Source: an uncultured Odoribacter sp. (GTDB lineage Bacteria > Bacteroidota > Bacteroidia > Bacteroidales > Marinifilaceae). Taken from it: a stretch of DNA of 64,000 bases. The notes below the pieces were generated by a model. It was given only the letters and a program-made list of their open reading frames with translations, did not search any database and was not told where the DNA came from. A program made the translations under genes and the position numbers. This document shows, one piece after another, positions 61,198-64,000 of the stretch. Position 1 is the first letter of the stretch; each line of letters opens with the position of its first letter. The stretch is taken from positions 7,295 to 71,294 of the forward strand of contig UQJP01000024.1 in assembly GCA_900541415.1 (NCBI GenBank). The letters are read 5' to 3'.

Positions 61198-62262
61198 TCA
61201 TAGGGCTTCTTTGAAGAATCCGTCTATCTTGTCGAACGGGATAACCTCAAGATTGTCATATAAATCAACATGATTGGCTCCAGGGATAATCAACAGTTCT
61301 TTGTTGTCGCCCGTCAGCCGTTTATAAGCATCTTCGCTGAAGTAGCGGGAGTGGGCTTTTTCTCCATGTATCAGCAACACGGCACTCCGTATTTCGCTGA
61401 TATATGACAGGAGCGGCATATTGATGAACGACAGGACGCTGGTTTTCGTGATTCCTTCGTTGGAATTCGGGGAACGACGGTGGTAACCCCGTTCGGTCTT
61501 GTAATAGTCATGATACTGGCGAACGAAAAGCGGAGCGTCTTCGGGAACCGGATCTACCACTCCTCCGTTGCGTTCATAGCTATCGTTGCGATAATCTTCT
61601 GTCCGTAAATCATTGAGTTGTTTGCGCAGTTTGTAACGGTCGTCAGCATTCATAGCATCGAAATACCCGTTGGCGTTCACACGGCTCATGTCGTACATCG
61701 TGGAGGTTACCGTAGCTTTGATGCGCGGATCGTTGGCTGCGGCATTGAGCGCGAATCCGCCCCAACCGCAGATACCGAGAATACCGATACGCTCCGGATC
61801 GACATCCTCACGGGTTGTCAGATAATCGACCGCTGCGCTGAAATCTTCCGTGCTGATTTCGGGCGATGTGAGGTAACGGGGCGTGCCGCCGCTTTCTCCA
61901 TAGAACGAGGGATCGAAAGCAATGGTCAGAAAACCGCGTTCGGCGAGGGTCTGGGCATAACGTCCCGAAACCTGCTCTTTCACTGCCCCATAGGGGCCGC
62001 TGACCGCAATGGCAGCCAGATGCCCCTGCGCATTTTTCGGTTTATAGAGATCTGCGGCAAGCGTGATGCCGTAACGGTTGTGGAATGTGATTTTCGAGTG
62101 TTCCACCTGATTGCTTTGCGGGAAGGTCTTGTCCCATTCCCGCGTTAATTCTAATGTATTATCCATACCGATTGACTTTGTGTTTTTTGTTGTTATCGTT
62201 TCCGAGGCCATGACGTTCGCAAAAGTCAGGAGCGTCAGAATTGTGATTGCTTGTAGTTTCAT
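61198..62262 (-). CDS. Alpha/beta hydrolase, secreted
   Basis: 354 aa with a signal peptide (ILTLLTFANVMAS). An alpha/beta-hydrolase fold with nucleophile elbow region GILGICGWGGFAL (centre Cys or following residue instead of a Ser: G-I-C-G-W-G) and late His in PGANHVDLYDN. The Cys in the nucleophile position is notable and resembles dienelactone-hydrolase-like enzymes. The MSxx.. substrate is unknown. It belongs to the accessory block with the RibD-like and aldo/keto reductases. Confidence 0.82.
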   Translation of the reverse strand: MKLQAITILTLLTFANVMASETITTKNTKSIGMDNTLELTREWDKTFPQSNQVEHSKITFHNRYGITLAADLYKPKNAQGHLAAIAVSGPYGAVKEQVSGRYAQTLAERGFLTIAFDPSFYGESGGTPRYLTSPEISTEDFSAAVDYLTTREDVDPERIGILGICGWGGFALNAAANDPRIKATVTSTMYDMSRVNANGYFDAMNADDRYKLRKQLNDLRTEDYRNDSYERNGGVVDPVPEDAPLFVRQYHDYYKTERGYHRRSPNSNEGITKTSVLSFINMPLLSYISEIRSAVLLIHGEKAHSRYFSEDAYKRLTGDNKELLIIPGANHVDLYDNLEVIPFDKIDGFFKEAL

Positions 62263-62269
62263 ATTTTCA

Positions 62270-62947
62270 TTATTTTACTTTGTAACGAAGCCACACGATA
62301 CCCGTTTCCCATTGTTCCACATTTTCTAATTCCAGCTTGTAGGGGCTGCATCCCGTGTGGGAGATACCGTCGAAAACCGCCGTCTGTCCCTGGCGTCCGT
62401 CGATGCCCGGAGCCACCATGATGCTCACTTCATCGATTAGTCCGGCTTCCAGGAATCCTCCGCAGATATGTCCGCCTCCGACAATCGCCAGACGTTCGAC
62501 ACCGAAATGTTCGTAAAGTAATTCCATCGCTTGGGGCAGGTCGATACGTTCCGCTCCGGTTACAATCCATGAAATGCCCTGTTCGCGGAGCGTTTCCAGA
62601 TACTCCTTGGAAACCTGTTCGCTGACGATGCAGAGCAGGGGATGTCCATCGGCTTCGTTTGTCTGCCAACGCAGTTTTCCATGAGTATCGACAATGATGG
62701 TATATTCTTCCGATTTTTGGGCGACATATACGGATTTATGGCCTATCGGATTTCCTTCCATTCGGGAACTTTCCTCTTTGACGGCCGTACATTCGAGCGC
62801 GGTGGTTACCCGTCCCGACAGCTTCGAGCAGGGACCGAGTTTTTCCAACGCCACGTAGTATTCATCCGTACTCAGTTGCCCGACCATCGGACAGTCGATG
62901 CGGCCATCGACCGAAGTCATCATGTGACTGATAATGTATGGTTTCAT
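62270..62947 (-). CDS. RibD/dihydrofolate reductase-like family protein
   Basis: 225 aa from the ATG at 62947 (KPYIISHMMTSVDGRID). The start is supported by a TACCTTTG box at 62972-62979 that overlaps an earlier ATG at 62974. The fold is the RibD C-terminal/DHFR-like reductase (SVDGRID, WIVTGAERIDLPQAMEL, ERLAIVGGGHICGGFLEAGL). Probably an NADPH-dependent reductase; its substrate is not known. It is 7 bases from the hydrolase gene. Confidence 0.88.
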   Translation of the reverse strand: MKPYIISHMMTSVDGRIDCPMVGQLSTDEYYVALEKLGPCSKLSGRVTTALECTAVKEESSRMEGNPIGHKSVYVAQKSEEYTIIVDTHGKLRWQTNEADGHPLLCIVSEQVSKEYLETLREQGISWIVTGAERIDLPQAMELLYEHFGVERLAIVGGGHICGGFLEAGLIDEVSIMVAPGIDGRQGQTAVFDGISHTGCSPYKLELENVEQWETGIVWLRYKVK

Positions 62948-62971
62948 ATTTTTTATTATTAGTTTATAATG

Positions 62972-62979
62972 CAAAGGTA
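62972..62979 (-). promoter_or_regulatory. -7 box of the RibD-like/hydrolase unit
   Basis: On the minus strand TACCTTTG (62972-62979), matching the -7 pattern, without a clear -33. The transcript would start near 62965, 18 bases before the ATG at 62947. Confidence 0.5.
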
Positions 62980-63042
62980 AGGCAGTTTCTCTGTCCGTCC
63001 GGTAGATAGATTACGGATTGTATTACCCTTTTTACAGATTCT

Positions 63043-63981
63043 TTAGCGGCCTACCTGCCGTTGCTGCTCGGCATTGTACCGATCTCCGACAACGGGAATA
63101 GCGGTTACGGCATCTTCCAGCTCTTTCCACTCATTGGCCGTGATGTTGAAGTCGAGCGTGCGTAAGTTCTCTTCCAGATGTGCGAGTTTTGTCGTTCCGG
63201 GAATCGGTACGATCCAAGGTGCTTTCTGAAGTAACCAGCCGAGCGCCACTTGTGCCGAAGTCATGCCCCGTGTGCGACCGAAGGCTTGCAGAACATTTAT
63301 AATACGGGTATTTGCCCGCATCGCTTCCGGCTGGAAGCGCGGCAGGGTTTGGCGGTTATCGTTGTTCGGGTCGAAAACCGTGTATTCGTTAATGCAGCCG
63401 CCCAGAAAACCCCGGTTGATGGGACTGTACGGAACAAAACCGATGCCCAGTTCCCGACAGGTGTCGAGTACGCCATTTTCCTCCACCAGACGGTGCATCA
63501 GATGGTATTCGCTCTGAATGGCCGTAAGCGGGCATACGGCATGGGCCTTGCGGATGGTTTCGGCACTGACTTCACACATTCCCCAGTGTTGCACCTTGCC
63601 TTCTTTCATCAGGTCGGCGATCGTCGCAGCCACCTCTTCGGCCGGAGTATTCGGATCGGCACGGTGCTGGTAGAACATAGGCAATGAATCGAGTTTGAGG
63701 CGACGGAGTGATTCCTCACAATAACGGCGGACAGTTGCCGGACGGCTGTCCTGACGCCCCGTTCCTTTGCCGTCGATTACTTCGTGTCCGAATTTGGTGG
63801 TTACGTTAATCCTTCCCTTGAACCCGGACAGCGCTTCTCCGGCCAAATTCTCATTGGTCAGGGGCCCGTAGATGATAGCGGTATCGAAGAGCGTTACCCC
63901 GCGATCTACCGCTTCGTGCAGCAACCGGATGCACTGTTTCCTGTCCGGATGCTGGCTGCGGGTGGATGGGATGCCCCTCAC
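63043..63981 (-). CDS. Aldo/keto reductase, 5' end broken or outside window
   Basis: Cytoplasmic NADPH oxidoreductase, at least 312 aa. VTLFDTAIIYGPLTNENLAGEAL holds the catalytic Asp and Tyr, VTTKFGHEV the Lys, and FYQHRADPNTPAEE the His. The usual N-terminal strand with GFGxxG is present as GFGVRG just upstream of the GTG at 63981, but a TGA codon sits right before GFG at 63991-63993. The true start is therefore beyond the window with a frame change, or the gene is truncated by the edge of the assembled sequence. Confidence 0.85.
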   Translation of the reverse strand: MRGIPSTRSQHPDRKQCIRLLHEAVDRGVTLFDTAIIYGPLTNENLAGEALSGFKGRINVTTKFGHEVIDGKGTGRQDSRPATVRRYCEESLRRLKLDSLPMFYQHRADPNTPAEEVAATIADLMKEGKVQHWGMCEVSAETIRKAHAVCPLTAIQSEYHLMHRLVEENGVLDTCRELGIGFVPYSPINRGFLGGCINEYTVFDPNNDNRQTLPRFQPEAMRANTRIINVLQAFGRTRGMTSAQVALGWLLQKAPWIVPIPGTTKLAHLEENLRTLDFNITANEWKELEDAVTAIPVVGDRYNAEQQRQVGR

Positions 63982-64000
63982 GCCGAATCCTCACTAAAAA

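Noticed and set aside
1..64000. CRISPR arrays, rRNA, tRNA and insertion sequences
   Set aside because: I looked for regular repeats with spacers, tRNA T-loops (GTTCGAATC type) and transposase motifs and saw none.

Overview
The window looks like a chromosomal segment of an anaerobic Bacteroidota bacterium, most likely order Bacteroidales. The signs are several promoters of the Bacteroidetes sigma-ABfr type (TTTG, 19 bases, TAnnTTTG), a complete Bat (aerotolerance) operon, a PorT-like barrel protein, an M49 peptidase with HECLGH, the tpiA / DoxX-like / DUF1599 / folP gene order, and NVEALA peptides with 6-bladed beta-propeller lipoproteins. Naming a family (for example Odoribacteraceae) would be a guess. 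I saw no rRNA, tRNA, CRISPR array or insertion sequence.

Layout. 1-5.2 kb: the end of a CzcA/CusA-type metal efflux pump and its OmpR-type two-component system. 5.3-7.7 kb: a membrane acyltransferase and small unknowns. 7.9-16.9 kb: the Bat operon (moxR, DUF58, a membrane protein, batA to batE). 17.0-18.8 kb: dnaX, split by an 11-A run into a short gamma-like and a long tau-like reading. 19.3-27.0 kb (minus strand): an adaptor and two different RND permeases, i.e. an MdtABC-like heteromeric pump without an outer-membrane gene. 27.1-39.9 kb (minus strand): a transglutaminase-like/discoidin lipoprotein, signal peptidase I, a thioredoxin-fold lipoprotein, an O-antigen-ligase-like protein with TPRs, three beta-propeller proteins, two NVEALA peptides, a further small membrane peptide and two DUF1573 proteins. 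40.0-42.2 kb: a divergent histidine kinase and response regulator.

42.5-58.1 kb is mostly housekeeping: SDR, porT, FAD oxidoreductase, HU, tatA/tatC, NUDIX, trmH, DPP III, tpiA, DoxX-like, DUF1599, folP and a tandem-SGNH esterase. 58.2-59.9 kb is an AT-rich island with a third NVEALA peptide and a fourth propeller. 60.1-64.0 kb (minus strand) is an accessory block: a second tatA, a frameshifted second tatC, an alpha/beta hydrolase, a RibD-like reductase and an aldo/keto reductase cut at its 5' end.

The most interesting part is 29.7-42.2 kb plus 58.2-59.9 kb. Four times a small exported peptide gene is followed directly by a beta-propeller gene, and in three of the four a strong hairpin lies between them. 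Nearby are a signal peptidase, a Cys-containing thioredoxin-fold protein, DUF1573 proteins, a divergent two-component system and a duplicated hairpin element. This looks like an exported-peptide system of unknown function; any role (signalling, surface assembly) is inference.
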